In this document: piece by piece, positions 21,501 through 29,317 of the stretch
Numbering within the stretch: position 1 is the first letter of the stretch
Layout of the letters: each line of letters opens with the position of its first letter
From: Metellina segmentata
Taxonomy: Eukaryota; Arthropoda; Arachnida; Araneae; Tetragnathidae
Assembly (NCBI GenBank): GCA_947359465.1
Contig: OX375878.1
Span: forward strand, 92,836,377 to 92,900,376
Length of the DNA: 64,000 nucleotides
Direction of reading: 5' to 3'
Translations under genes and position numbers: made by a program
Notes under the pieces: model-generated
Database searches by the model: none
Told to the model about the DNA's origin: nothing
Seen by the model: only the letters and a program-made list of their open reading frames with translations

Positions 21501-23133
21501 GCTAATTCGATTTTAAAATATTGTTTAACTCGGAAGTTGCCTACTAGGCAGACTTACTACCGCTTCAATTTTATCTGTCATTAATTAAGCAAACATACTG
21601 TTTGACAAGCATCTGTCAAAAATTATTGTCGTTGTAATTTTTTTTTTTTTAAATAATAATGACTAACAAAAACAAGACATTTGTAGAAAACTATTCTTTC
21701 AAAATCTTGTTTCACACAGAAAAAGACTCAGTTTTCTATTTCTTTTGCTTTTTAGGTGATTGGTGGTGATTCTCCCAGAACAGTTGTAGATTTCATGCCA
21801 GATATACTCATGGCTCTTAATAAGAAATACTTTGACAATTTGTGTCGTTGGTTAGTTCCTTTTACTCTGCAAGAAGGTTTCCCCTCTTATAGAGTCTCAC
21901 AGCGTCAGAAAGAAAATTTTGTAAAGTTAGTAATAAAGTAAGTAAAAATTGTGTGCAGTTCATATAAAATTTTAAAGTCTCTTTAGTACCATAAATTCTG
22001 TATAATATGGTTTTAAGGTATAGTTTAAAAGGTTATGCTTAATAAAAGATCTAAAAACAGAAAAGAATATGAGATGTAGAAATCATGTAAGAAAATATCC
22101 CATGTCTGTAATCTTAAAAACTTTTAAGAATCCTCAAAGTTAACTTTTATCAGTATTTAAACAAGAGACATTTATTAATAAACAGTCAAGTGTAATTTTG
22201 TGTGTCGAGGTTTTCATATCATAGAACATTGTCATTTTCATATTTTAAACTTTTTCTATATGATATTTATTACATTTTATGACCTTTTTAATGGCTTTAT
22301 CTTTAGTTTCTATCATTGCACTACAAGAGAGATTTTTTAATCACTGACTGGGTACATTTTACACCTAATATTCTTACCATGCTTTCAAGGCACAGCTTAA
22401 TGATAGAGAGGCTAGACATTCATTCAGGTTTACAAACATCCATACCTTAGATTCATATCTAAAACCTCCCACTACAGAAGTCACCACTAAGATTAGTTAT
22501 TGGTTAATTTTAACTTAATTAAGGAATTACAGTCATAATAAATCCTTATAGGGATGTCACAGGTGACTGTTTTTAAGTAAAATCATCTCATAAGTTACTG
22601 ATTTCAAACTTTTGGTGACTTTTTTTCAAATTCACCAAAGGCAATGTAAATTTAGTTTTCCTTTTTAACTAATATCAGTTGGAAAATATATTTCTTTAGA
22701 GAGAACTTTGAAGGGACCGTTTTCGAAGTTTTGGTGCCAGGCCCATGGGAAAGAAAAACATTTGAATCTTGTTACTAGATTGTCATGAAAAACTTGTTAA
22801 GAAATTTGCAAGATCTTTAGTGTCTGTTTCATACTTTATTAGCACCTTTTGAGTTTTAGATCATTCATTTTGTATCTGAGCTACTAAAATAGAGTTCAAG
22901 AGATTTTTTCCTGCTGTTTTTAAAAATGTATGCTACTACTTCAGAAGTGCTTTGGCTATGGCAGCCTTGTACTTACCTTTCAAATTTCTAGGTTGTTTAT
23001 CAGTGTCCGTTTCTCTTTCAGGGAAAGAACGAATAAGAGAAGATTAAAAGAAACAGTCACTGAATTCAGTCTTCTATGTAGAGGCCTGATTGGCACAGAA
23101 TATGCAGCTCAATCTTGTCAATCTCTATCCTGA
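429..23133 (+). CDS. IPO13: Importin-13, 3' part of gene (14 exons, N-terminus missing)
   Basis: Importin-13 is a karyopherin-beta receptor that carries cargo through nuclear pores under Ran control; known vertebrate cargoes are UBC9 and MAGOH-Y14 (import) and eIF1A (export). Coding exons: 429-513, 614-742, 1352-1432, 2088-2223, 2318-2367, 5119-5220, 7248-7395, 9508-9689, 11549-11713, 12425-12667, 17467-17880, 20948-21037, 21756-21937, 23022-23133. All junctions are GT-AG and reading phase is kept across every one, giving about 706 residues and no stop before TGA at 23131. The order follows vertebrate importin-13, and the last exon (NKRRLKETVTEF..LLCRGLIGTEYAA) matches the family C-terminus (NKRRVKEMVKEM..LLCRGLHGTDYTA), which excludes transportin-3. 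The family is about 960 residues, so roughly 250 N-terminal residues, including the Ran-binding region, lie upstream. Introns range from 94 bp to 4.8 kb and are rich in transposons. The recognition is from memory of the family. Confidence 0.93.
614..742 (+). CDS. IPO13: IPO13 visible exon 2
   Basis: 43 codons, phase 0 to 0. It contains AENHCQLLLETILD, equivalent to GENHSRALLDQVEH of the vertebrate protein, which is a strong family match. Acceptor tttttcag, donor gtatgt. Confidence 0.92.
1352..1432 (+). CDS. IPO13: IPO13 visible exon 3
   Basis: 27 codons, phase 0 to 0 (QCSSTPGQYPIDEICSEQ..FWYILQ), matching the CTGIPGHYPVNE..TFWYTLQ segment of importin-13. Donor gtaagt. Confidence 0.92.
1433..2087 (+). 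other. IPO13 intron with a perfect hairpin
   Basis: Noncoding apart from a perfect inverted repeat at 1953-1989 (listed separately). Several short open frames here have no recognisable product. Confidence 0.6.
1953..1989. repeat. Perfect 16-bp-arm hairpin
   Basis: CGCTCTTTATTTGATG at 1953-1968 and its exact reverse complement at 1974-1989, with a 5-nt loop GGTCA. It may be the remnant of a small foldback element. No flanking duplication was identified. Confidence 0.85.
2088..2223 (+). CDS. IPO13: IPO13 visible exon 4
   Basis: 45 codons plus one base. It encodes FHPIFQSLLDTYLIKLRYPP, parallel to the YRPVYFQLVDVLLHKAQFP helix pair of importin-13. Donor gtgagt. Confidence 0.92.
2318..2367 (+). 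CDS. IPO13: IPO13 visible exon 5 (50 bp)
   Basis: Completes the split Asp codon and continues with DEKESFRCYRQDIGDSI, equivalent to DEKEQFRIYRVDISDTL of vertebrate importin-13. Donor gtaagt. Confidence 0.92.
3985..4190 (+). mobile_element. SINE family B copy 1
   Basis: tRNA-like head with a degenerate box B (agttcaattcttg at about 4048), followed by a body ending in GGCCAAATATGGCC and a cataaaaccc tail. The same head, body and tail order recurs at 7910, 46162 and 62800, with tail-only copies at 30920 and 60254. Transcription by Pol III is inferred from the box-like motifs. Confidence 0.65.
4148..4456 (+). repeat. Three-unit tandem array (97-106 bp) made from a SINE 3' end
   Basis: Units start at tgcagtttggcc at 4148, 4245 and 4351 (steps of 97 and 106 bp). 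Each unit joins the SINE-B tail to the same 3' flank (catcccatatagat...gacatttgactc). The 9-bp step difference is an added aaccaaccc. The reading frames on the opposite strand are by-products of the array. Confidence 0.85.
5119..5220 (+). CDS. IPO13: IPO13 visible exon 6
   Basis: 34 codons, phase 0 to 0 (MYCYNILRHAALANLMAHL...NPSQWQ), matching MYVYEMLGAELLSNLYDKL...YSWQ. Acceptor gattgcag, donor gtaagt. Confidence 0.92.
5221..7247 (+). other. IPO13 intron with a direct duplication
   Basis: 2.0-kb noncoding stretch. The only structure I can support is the two-copy direct repeat at 5813-6090. Confidence 0.6.
5813..6090. repeat. Two-copy direct repeat, period about 145 bp
   Basis: aaaaatacatgct begins at 5813 and again at about 5958, followed in both by cataaa-acata-ttctgta, a g-cagcca segment and tccaaagacaaatttt. 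Copies differ at many positions, so the duplication is old. Confidence 0.75.
7248..7395 (+). CDS. IPO13: IPO13 visible exon 7
   Basis: 49 codons plus one base (YLEACLFAFKEVAESVDIRE...IISATMEAI). It is parallel to HTEALLYGFQSIAETIDVNY...ADTVMFTI of importin-13. Donor gtaaga. Confidence 0.92.
7910..8086 (+). mobile_element. SINE family B copy 2
   Basis: The clearest head of the family: box A-like TGACTCAGTGG near 7918 and box B-like GGTTTGATTCC near 7972. The body ends in ttggccaaacatggcccttg and an aacaacctaac tail. No target-site duplication was found. Confidence 0.7.
8585..8845 (-). pseudogene. Tc1-like transposase C-terminal remnant
   Basis: Reading leftwards from 8836 the minus strand gives SPDLNSIESV, the hallmark SPDLNPIEHVW block of Tc1/mariner transposases that carries the last catalytic Glu (retained here), followed by VGYHIAANTTFPRN (family: LGRRIAAR..). 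An exact in-frame 33-bp duplication (8724-8756 and 8757-8789) repeats the HIAANTTFPRN segment. Stops follow. No inverted repeats were found, so this is a dead fragment. Confidence 0.75.
9508..9689 (+). CDS. IPO13: IPO13 visible exon 8
   Basis: Completes a split Gly codon, then 60 codons (AFAEWINSHPEML..IIPLLLMGL). It matches ALSEWLADHPVMINSVLPLVLHAL of importin-13. The donor at 9690 is only about 40 bp from the poly-T end of an inserted LINE. Confidence 0.93.
9690..11548 (+). other. IPO13 intron, mostly unique
   Basis: Apart from the LINE at its 5' end, AT-rich sequence with no recognisable coding region. Confidence 0.6.
9729..10085 (-). mobile_element. 5'-truncated LINE (non-LTR retrotransposon) 3' end
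   Basis: The plus strand shows a poly-T run at 9729-9745, which is the poly(A) tail of a minus-strand element. Reading left from about 10085 there is an open frame (RDIQGRSWDCLLSNKGRIP...) with a Cys/His cluster, CPLCSDSFMNRQHLAECSSL, and an ending LYSLYWTARQRMAKRH followed by TGA at 9761. This is the typical C-terminus of arthropod non-LTR reverse transcriptase/RNase H polyproteins. The 3' UTR is only about 16 nt before the poly(A). A second truncated copy lies at 60078-60252. The clade (Jockey-like?) is uncertain. Confidence 0.85.
11549..11713 (+). CDS. IPO13: IPO13 visible exon 9
   Basis: 55 codons, phase 0 to 0 (EALKGNVLKSREKVRIVATIGKVLS...). Parallel to DVLMKQIHKTSQCMWLMQALGFLLS in importin-13. 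Acceptor tcttttcag, donor gtaagt. Confidence 0.92.
11856..12351. mobile_element. Possible hAT-type nonautonomous element
   Basis: Begins CAGAGTTCCCATGG and ends TGTGGGAACCCTG, so the ends are inverted copies of a CAGGGTTCCCA-like terminus common among hAT elements. No coding sequence. The flanking 8-mers do not match, so the target duplication is lost or the boundary is off. Confidence 0.45.
12425..12667 (+). CDS. IPO13: IPO13 visible exon 10
   Basis: 81 codons, phase 0 to 0. It contains NSAVIIVHNLHMLSMLFATLD, matching NKLAIVHILGLLSNLFTTLD, then an acidic linker (EKDPEKDESETSES) where the vertebrate protein has HHEDDHEG, then LPQPVLCVLEKLLSVL. Confidence 0.93.
13486..14689. mobile_element. 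PIF/Harbinger-like element with TTA target duplication
   Basis: Left end TGGCTGTATTCACAAGTC at 13486, right end GACTTGTGAATATGGCCA ending at 14689. The termini are inverted copies of TGGCNNTATTCACAAGTC, followed on both sides by GAGTTAAC. The flanks are TTA at 13483-13485 and TTA at 14690-14692, the 3-bp duplication typical of the PIF/Harbinger superfamily. Length 1204 bp, of which about 230 bp is a nested foldback. No transposase is seen, so it is nonautonomous. Confidence 0.82.
13749..13978. mobile_element. Nested foldback MITE (mariner-like)
   Basis: Long imperfect palindrome: AGGGAGTATCAATAAGTAAC at 13749 and its inverted copy ending at 13978. Arms of about 105 bp surround a short centre near 13860-13870 (ccatgcatg). 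Copies differ at a few positions, e.g. cacacataatg versus gcacataatg. It sits wholly inside the Harbinger element and is therefore younger. The mariner label rests on the end sequence; a clear TA duplication is not visible. Confidence 0.7.
14700..15412 (-). pseudogene. piggyBac-family N-terminal fossil (PGBD3-like)
   Basis: Minus strand from 15412 reads FFNLTLNEALDVFFSLDSDS and then NMVIQPPIE, resembling the LSLHEITDLLE...VIQPPEN start of the PGBD3-type piggyBac N-terminus. A (GA)n run (plus strand CT at 15268-15291) then shifts frame, after which DTDKASNRSDDN..LNDLP resembles the acidic stretch before ..NNLPGSLL. Further left the frame is broken by stops. No catalytic core or terminal repeats found. 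A minus-strand open frame at 14586-14888 overlaps but is unrecognised. Confidence 0.45.
15268..15291. repeat. (CT)n microsatellite
   Basis: About twelve CT units, lying inside the piggyBac-like fossil, where they encode the Glu-Arg run on the minus strand. Confidence 0.9.
16218..17290 (+). mobile_element. Tigger/pogo-type element, internally deleted
   Basis: Left end CAGTGTGAAACTTCGGTTAA at 16218 and right end, inverted, CAGCGAAACTTAGATTAATC, ending at 17290. These resemble Tigger termini (CAGT..GAAACCTCGGTTAA). The interior holds the two extremes of a Tigger-like transposase with the middle missing. About 1.07 kb, against about 2.5 kb for a full Tigger. Confidence 0.75.
16593..17086 (+). 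pseudogene. Tigger transposase, N- and C-terminal pieces
   Basis: ATG at 16593 opens MAEKRKLVLLDLN-stop, then KIKMNKRLNKSETATSIALI and YGIGRNTVNDIK: the pogo/Tigger/CENP-B helix-turn-helix (K.EII..LE.G.S...IA..YGIG.STV.DIK). Around 16960-17086 the sequence resumes with EGQEEANAMQI and KKQKKMTDYFKI-stop, matching the family's C-terminal KQTKITDFF. The DDE core between them is deleted and several stops interrupt the rest. Not functional. Confidence 0.75.
17467..17880 (+). CDS. IPO13: IPO13 visible exon 11 (largest)
   Basis: 138 codons, phase 0 to 0. ALCDALKRAVSMLSDSCKVFLPDMLNLLLHLYKGCPHPYVLDMTKQLL aligns with AVCAIFEKSVKTLLDDFAPMVPQLCEMLGRMYSTIPQASALDLTRQLV. It ends PEKPTVRAASGFL, matching PEAPTVKASCGFF. 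Covers several HEAT helices. Acceptor tttttccag, donor gtaagt. Confidence 0.95.
17881..20947 (+). other. IPO13 intron with an interspersed repeat
   Basis: 3.1-kb intron. The first third (about 18040-19115) is a dispersed repeat shared with 26806-27545. From 19120 to 20947 I recognise nothing beyond AT-rich sequence. Confidence 0.55.
18040..19115 (+). repeat. Interspersed repeat (non-LTR-like tail)
   Basis: Begins near gccagcacggtgttgcccgt and ends at the phrase agtgccatagattcgtcagg, then acagacaaacacttcctttt. The same order recurs at 26820-27540. An internal block (ggtatcgatctg..gatttcaaatc.gttgaaattttt) occurs at 18700-18780 and, more diverged, at 18460-18520. The 3' phrase looks like ends of RTE-type nonautonomous retroelements; the class is uncertain. 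Confidence 0.5.
20948..21037 (+). CDS. IPO13: IPO13 visible exon 12
   Basis: 30 codons, phase 0 to 0 (TEFISHSRETPNML...QGELLVMQTLK), matching TELLPRCGEVESVGKVVQEDGRMLLIAVLE. Acceptor gtttcag, donor gtttgt. Confidence 0.9.
21038..21755 (+). other. IPO13 intron, nothing recognised
   Basis: 718 bp of AT-rich sequence ending in an acceptor ctttttag. No repeat or open frame of note. Confidence 0.6.
21756..21937 (+). CDS. IPO13: IPO13 visible exon 13
   Basis: 60 codons plus two bases. VIGGDSPRTVVDFMPDILMALNKKYFDNLCRWL corresponds to AIGGQASRSLMDCFADILFALNKHCFSLLSMWI. It continues with the GFPS.R.S..QK segment common to importin-13. Donor gtaagt. Confidence 0.95.
21938..23021 (+). other. Last IPO13 intron, nothing recognised
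   Basis: 1.08 kb. Weak similarity between 22690-22800 (cgaagttttgg, gctagattgtc-like) and 19360-19430 hints at an old dispersed repeat. No coding content. Confidence 0.4.
23022..23133 (+). CDS. IPO13: IPO13 last coding exon with stop
   Basis: Completes the split Lys codon, then ERTNKRRLKETVTEFSLLC, RGLIGTEYAAQS and TGA at 23131-23133. Vertebrate importin-13 ends ...LHGTDYTADY, so this protein is a few residues longer. No AATAAA in the next 200 bp; ATTAAA near 23312 could act as polyadenylation signal. Confidence 0.95.
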
Positions 23134-23354
23134 CTTTTAAGAATTGATAGTTTTAACTTATTTGTTTAAAAATCTATTTTCATATTTTAGATCCAAGCTA
23201 GTCTGGATTTCGAAATAATGTCACTTATTTGTAAATTTCTTTCATTCCTTCATACTCTTTATTTATAAAAATTCTTAACATGTGTGCACATGTATATTTT
23301 GTTAACTCGTTATTAAAAAAGTAGACTGATTTGTATTGTCATTTAAGAATTATT

Positions 23355-24930
23355 TTAAACACTAGGGGGCTCTGCCCCCTTTCTCGCACCAACACTCTTT
23401 TTGCAGTCAATCTTCTGCGATGGCGAAACCTCCACTCCCTGCTCTCCTATACATGCAATCCCATTTGGTATGATTCACAACTCTTTTTGCATATACAATT
23501 TGGTTTGCTTCGCAAACCAAAACTTATTTTGCAGTGTCGATCTCCTGCAACAACGAAACTACCTTAAAACTTCGTATAATCCTTATTTTACTTTCCGGTC
23601 CATGACGTCACTGCGAGGGCTTCGCCCCCTGCTCTCTAACGCTCGCAAACCAACACTCCTTTCGCAAGTGATTTTTGTTTTTAACTTTAACACATAATGC
23701 CCCCTAAACTAATAGTCGCATCAGTAAAAAACCTTCGCGATGTTCTTTCCTGGTACAATTTTGAAGGAACCATGTTAATCTCGAAATATTTGGATGTGTA
23801 CTTTCTTGCAAAACCGTATGAGAATCGATGGGAATAAGCGAACTCAGCCTTTTGGACTCCGTGCCAGGCGTTACAGCGAGTTTCAGTAGAATTTTGTTTT
23901 AAAAATCGTTGCTATGGTGATTGTAGCTACGATAAATTTGATATCTGACAAACCCGTTAGTTAAAAATGCAACCTTTCATTTCACCGTTTCCTCTTCCTC
24001 TGCGCGATCAAAAATTTGTACACTCGCAAAATTATAATTTTCCTTGCATCGAATTTATTTATGAACCAATTTTAAAAATAATTATACAATAAAAAAGAGT
24101 GCATTCTAAGGTTTTCGTTGATGTTTTCAAATTTAAAAAATAATTGTATTAAGCTATAGATATGACAGTTTTAACAAAAAGTAACGAAAATTTCCTAATA
24201 TTTTGAAATATGCGTGACCAACTTTTGATTGCATCAAATTTATTTATTAATCAATTTCAAAAATAACTGTGCTGTAAGAAAGAACGTTCTAAGGTTCCCT
24301 GCGAAGTTTTCAAATTAAAAAACTAATAGTAATAAGATATAGATCTGTCAGTTTAAAAAAAAAAAATCCTGAATTTAAAAAAATATATCGGAAACCAAAT
24401 TGAAATTTCTAAAAAAAAACTTGACGTTGTGCAAAAGTTAATTTTACACATAAAGAGGTATTCTAAAAAAATCACTTCTGAAGACTCAAATTGCATGTGT
24501 TTTGCTCACTCATGTTAGAAATTTCGCTCTTTCAACATCAACACTTTAATAAACACTAAACTAATAGCCGCATTGGAAAAAAAATTTATTCTGCTTCTTT
24601 CCTGTACAATTTTGAACATACCATGTCAATTTTGTCATTTTCTGATACGTACTTTCTCAAGAAACTGTCTTAAGAATCGAGCAAAAAAACGAGTTTCCAA
24701 TCCTGCTGCAGTAATTTTTTTTAATATAGATATTTTGTGGGTTGGCATGAACTGTTTCACATATTCAACCCTCTCGAAAATTTTGTTATTCCCAGTGGGC
24801 GTATTTATACTTCTGCTGCCTAGGGGGGCTACCCAGCAGTCTAATGATATTCCCACTACACCTCACCTCCCCTTAAAGTGCCAACTTCTTTCACGCTCAC
24901 TTCCTTATCAATAGCACATTACACTCATTC
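23355..24930 (+). repeat. Interspersed repeat with GC-rich hairpin start and internal duplications
   Basis: Starts actagggggctctgccccct at about 23362, a motif seen again near 23620 (gggcttcgccccct) and at 34561 inside the Copia relic. Two internal direct duplications: 23708-23838 with 24560-24683 (ctaatag.cgcat, tttcctg.tacaatttt), and 24050-24170 with 24236-24360 (ttctaaggtt..cg..gttttcaaa). No coding sequence recognised. Confidence 0.55.
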
Positions 24931-25585
24931 AAACATTTTATTTTTGAATTGGTTAACATTTTTATTTATTTTCTGTTTTTATTGTTGCTTTTGGTATTTT
25001 TCCGAAAACATTACTGGATGCAAGAACTAGGCATGTATCGAAAAATGGTATACTTTGAGTTATACATAACTTAACACAGCTGAGATACAGAATTTAATGC
25101 AAGCTCTAGGCTACTTTTTTGCTAAAGCTGTCTATTGGAATATATCTTGTAAAGAACTAGCTAGCACAGCGTTGCCCGTGACAGTTCTTTTCGTGGGGTT
25201 AGGTGTGACCACTGCTCAGTGGCGTAGCAAAGTCAGGCGGTAACCGGTGCGGTAAATTTCTTTTGTCACCCCCATTGAAATTATTAAAAGAAGAAAAGAA
25301 TAAGATACAATTACAATAGTTATTTTCTGGTTTATTTCTATGCATTGAGACATAAGCACTTATTTTCTTAACTCTGTCCTCTGCAAGTTTTGAAATGACA
25401 TCAAAATCAATTTATTTCGCTAATTTGTTTTCAATTAACAAAATAGCTAATGCAGAGAGCCGAACTTTACTCATAGTGGACCTGAGCTAACTCGTGATTA
25501 ATTTTATAGTTTTGAAAAACACCTCGTGTGATGCTCCTGAAACACATATCGTTAACAAGATTCTAGAAGCTAAAGTTAGATTTGG

Positions 25586-25707
25586 TAATTAATTAATTTT
25601 TTAATTAACGTAGTACTAGATAAACATAACGACGGTCCGGGATCAATCCCCTAAGGGAAAGATCCGAGGACAACACCACGTGATTTTGATCACGGTCATT
25701 TGACGAA
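25586..25707 (-). mobile_element. Headless SINE family A insertion
   Basis: Only the last 120 or so bases of the family A core (minus strand), from TTCGTCA to the 3' tail. Flanked by a 13-bp duplication AAGTTAGATTTGG at 25573-25585 and 25708-25720, which proves an independent insertion rather than decay of a longer copy. See the findings for two other insertions with the same start. Confidence 0.85.
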
Positions 25708-25989
25708 AAGTTAGATTTGGAACAGAATCTGAAAGTTCATATTCAACAACAAACTAAAAATATTAAAGACCATTCCAGAGAATCTTTTGAAACTTTGGCG
25801 TCTTGTAGATGTTTTCTTAGTCGTGGAAACAAAGGATATCATCTTCACAAAGTTCGTCAGTTTTCGACTAAGTTTTGTAACTGAATCCGTTCGTCTTCTG
25901 AAGTTCTAATCAGATTCTTGGGCTCGAGAACTGCATACCGAGCTGTTATATTTACCATGTCTTTACAGCGAGTGTCCATTTCTTGATAA

Positions 25990-26312
25990 GCCGACCAACC
26001 GGTATAGTGGTTAAGGTGTTAGCCTCTAGATCGGAAGGTTCCTGGTTCGAATCCGGGTCCGGGCATGGATGTTTGTAAGCGTATGGTGTAGAGGCGGCTG
26101 GTGCACCTTAAATCTGTCGTGGCCGAAAGTCCTCACGTTTGGTTGGTGTGGAAGTGTGAAGAGTGGGGTGCCAGCTCAGGTGTTGCTGCGTCACCTGATC
26201 CTGGTTAAAAATTACGAGCTGTTGTCCTCGGATCTTTCCCTTAAGGGACTGATCCCGGACCGTCGTCAATAGCCAGTTGTGTTCCTCTAGTACGACCTTA
26301 ACAAAAGAATTA
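25990..26312 (+). mobile_element. SINE family A, full-length copy
   Basis: tRNA-like head of about 75 nt with box A-like GGTATAGTGGTTAAGG and a consensus box B GGTTCGAATCC at 26043-26053, then a core of about 200 nt and a short gttaac..aaaattacc-type tail. Flanked by a perfect 14-bp duplication CCATTTCTTGATAA at 25976-25989 and 26313-26326. Sits inside the hAT element. The open frames across it are not genes. Confidence 0.92.
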
Positions 26313-26515
26313 CCATTTCTTGATAAAAACCTGTCAATGCACTCAAACATTGGTCTTTTCAATTCTTTATTCAACGTCAGAGGTTCGTCTTGAGCAGGGA
26401 ATTCATTCCAATAGACTACGAATTTACATTTGGTTTGCGAAACAAATCAACATCACTGGCGACGCTATTATGGCTGTTATCTAATAGCCTATTAATTCAT
26501 AGCAATCACTGGGGG

Positions 26516-26590
26516 TTAGCGGCCAGTGGTCACACCTGACCCCACGAAAAGAACTGTCACGGGCAACTCCGTGCTGGCCGCGCAGTGTTT
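26516..26590 (-). repeat. Inverted copy of the repeat that the hAT element sits in
   Basis: The minus strand matches 25150-25216 (ttgcccgtgacagttctttt, cgtggggt.aggtgtgaccac). The two copies are about 1.3 kb apart in opposite orientation, one inside and one outside the hAT element. Confidence 0.75.
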
Positions 26591-26805
26591 AGTGAACTTA
26601 TAAAGTTTTATTACGCATTGTGTTAACTTATTGAAGTTAATTGTCAGAAAAAGTTACTAGTTTTAATTGTAATTTATTTTAAAGTGTCGTGAGCCACTAC
26701 CAATTTTTTACTTAAAAAAACAAAACAAAATCCCATTTTGTCACCCTCGTCTGTGATGACACCCTGGGCGGCCCGCACCCCCCTTCCTACGCCACTGCCA
26801 CTGCT

Positions 26806-27545
26806 CGCTAACCCTTGGTGATTGCTGCGAATTCCCATTTTGGTTTGCTTCGCAAACTAAATCAGAATTCGTAGCCTATTAGACAACAGCCATTGCATCA
26901 TTGCCCGTGTCGTCATTGTCAAATGCGGCCAAATTCGAATTGAGAAGAGATCCAATCGGCGTTACGTCACAATCTTGCGAAAATATAAATATTTAATTGA
27001 AAAATTATTTGTTACAAAAAATTGAACGAAAAAGGTATCGATCTATTCTAAAAGTTTCCGCAGATTTCAAATACGTTGAAATTTTTACTCTTATCTTTAA
27101 TGATCTAGGAGATGGAAAAAAGGACTACATAACTCCAGTTAAAACTTTATTTGTTTTCTTCATCTGTTGAAATTGTTCCTCGGTAAGTAAATGGAAACGG
27201 AAAAAATTAGTTTTAAATCTTTGCTGCGCATTCCCACTTAATTGCGTAGAGGCGGAAGTTGAAAAAAATTTGGCATGGTTCCAAAGGCAATTAACGTGAC
27301 GTCAGAGGGCGAAAATAGCAAAATCGTTTTGCTTCTTCATTCTCCGAACAGAAGGAAGAGTGGTTAAAAAAAAACTAACAAATTCATTTTAAAATGTTCT
27401 AGGTTGAATTTTAAAATTCGGCTTGACCCAAAAATTCGGACTACCTGTGTGTCAAATCTCATTATTGTAAGTGCCATAGATTCGTCAGGGCAATATATAG
27501 AGACACATACAAACATTTCCTTTTTTAATTGTAGAGTTGTAGGCA
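26806..27545 (+). repeat. Interspersed repeat, second copy of the 18.0-19.1 kb family
   Basis: Continues the host repeat interrupted by the hAT element (cgctaacccttggtgattgc) and shares with 18.7-19.1 kb the ggtatcgatct and gatttcaaa.acgttgaaat blocks and the final agtgccatagattcgtcagg phrase. Confidence 0.55.
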
Positions 27546-28003
27546 GGGGCCCATCCCGAAATTTGGACTAAGTTCAATCATGAAAACTTTTTATTTTTTT
27601 TAAATCGAATTTTATTTCTGGCGGAAACAATTTTCTTTAAAAATTTTATTATTTGGACACATATACAATGTTTTTAAATTTAGAAATATAAGACACAAAG
27701 CTTTTAAATTATTTCGTTCCTTTCGAATTACGCTCTTTTAAGCTAGAGATTATTATCCAAATCGACTTTTAAATAATAAGTCAACCTCTTATTTTAAAAT
27801 TTAAATTTAATTGGAGGAAATTTGCAGGGTGAAACTACCGACTAGGTACGCAACTCATTTTCTTTTCCCTTTAGCTGTGTTCAAATTGCGCACTTTTACT
27901 GCAAGTCCTTAAAAAAATAGAATAGAAGAAATTTAAAAAAAAAAATAAAGTTTTCCATAGTTTATTATATATATTCATTATATTTTCATTATAGAGTTAA
28001 GTT

Positions 28004-28078
28004 ATAACTATATTTTCATTTTTTTGAAAAATGCATTCTAAAAGAATGCATTTTTCAAAAAAATGAAAATATAGTTAT
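28004..28078. repeat. Perfect 36-bp-arm palindrome with 3-nt loop
   Basis: Arm 28004-28039 (starts ATAACTATATTTTC) and its exact reverse complement at 28043-28078, separated by AAA. No mismatch in 36 bp. AT-rich. The surrounding 27545-29300 stretch otherwise shows no recognisable gene or repeat apart from an acagggtgtcc phrase at 28739. Confidence 0.92.
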
Positions 28079-29317
28079 TAATAAAATTTGGTTTAATTTG
28101 CAGGACGTTTAAAAAATAAATGTTTTGATTTAAAAAGAAAAGCGAGTGTATAAAATAAATTTTTCTTCCTCATAATAATGTAGATTACTAGAGAATCTTT
28201 TATTTTTGAATATTTTAGGAAAAGTCAAAACCCATCACCAAAACTGAATCTTATTTAGCTTCTCTTTTAATTTATGGCAATAATAAGTTTGCATAGTACC
28301 GTATTTATTAATTGTTGTTATAAAAAAATGCCTATTAAACCAAATTTTTGAAAATTTTTATCGCATCATGAGAGGTAGTTAAAAGCGAACACCTTCTATG
28401 GCAACAAAAATGGAAGAAATGTGAAATTCTGCCGCGAACAGCCATAAGCTCCCTTGAAAAATGCGATAAAACATTCTTCCCACATATTTTCATTCTACTC
28501 AAAATATTGGCGGTTCTTCCAGTCTCGTTGCGACCGGGGAAAGGAGTTTCTCAAGTTTGCGGAGACAGAAGACTTATTTACGAAATACGACTTCAGAAAC
28601 GAGACTAAATGGACTGGTGCTACTTTCAATTCACACAGACATTAAAATATCAGGCGAAGAAGTTCTTGATAAGTTTGCCAGTCCACCAAGAAATACGGAT
28701 TTTGTTTTGTAAAGTTCTCAGCAATTTTTGTCATTTTACAGGGTGTCCACTCTTAACCTTAACTAATAATGTCTTTACTAATTTCTTATCCATTCGTTAT
28801 ATATGCATATTTTCAATAATAAAAATGTTTCGAAAGGAAAAAATTGTATTTAAAACGTTTTGGGTAAAAAAAGTTTTCAATTAAAAAATAAAAATTTAAT
28901 TTTTATTCGGTATTCTAGTTCTATTAGTTATAATTAGTAAACTAATATCCAGATACTCATACATTACACAAAGAAATTTCTATTGAGATAGTAATTAAAA
29001 GTAAATTACCTATCCATCAATTTTACGAGTGGGCCCCCTGTATATAAGAACGAATTATAGAATATTATAGAACAATTATAGAAATGTATATTTCACTATA
29101 AAAATAACATTTAAAATTATATTTCCCAATTTCTAAAAATACATTTAAACTGTCCTTTTTTTTTACCTGTGTCTGACCTTCTGTTCCTTTTAATATCCAT
29201 GCAGGTTTTAAGTCATTATTATATACACTGACATTATTTAAAATGCATAACTACCTATTTTTAGAAATAAATTTTAAACAATTTGAGAATTTCAAATTGT
29301 TGTTGGAATTATATTGA

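Larger units (their letters stand above)
25217..26797. mobile_element. hAT-type element with perfect 8-bp target duplication
   Basis: Left end CAGTGGCGTAGC at 25217 and inverted right end CTACGCCACTG at 26787-26797. Immediately outside, CCACTGCT occurs at 25209-25216 and at 26798-26805: the 8-bp duplication diagnostic of hAT insertion. Both ends share a ggtgacaaaa/tgtcacccc segment. 1581 bp in total, containing two SINE insertions (25586-25707, 25990-26312) and an inverted copy of the surrounding host repeat (26516-26590). No transposase domain recognised, so nonautonomous. Confidence 0.85.

Noticed and set aside
24573..24914. 113-codon open frame (plus) with a 73-codon minus-strand frame
   Set aside because: Lies in a dispersed repeat with internal duplications; no domain recognised.
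25990..26060. Functional tRNA gene
   Set aside because: Box B is perfect, but the acceptor stem does not pair, and the same head occurs on repeated SINE copies with target duplications.
26069..26374. Open frames through SINE copies (also at 29336, 41634, 41719, 42121)
   Set aside because: Similar peptides recur only because the SINE core recurs; they lie across tRNA-like heads.
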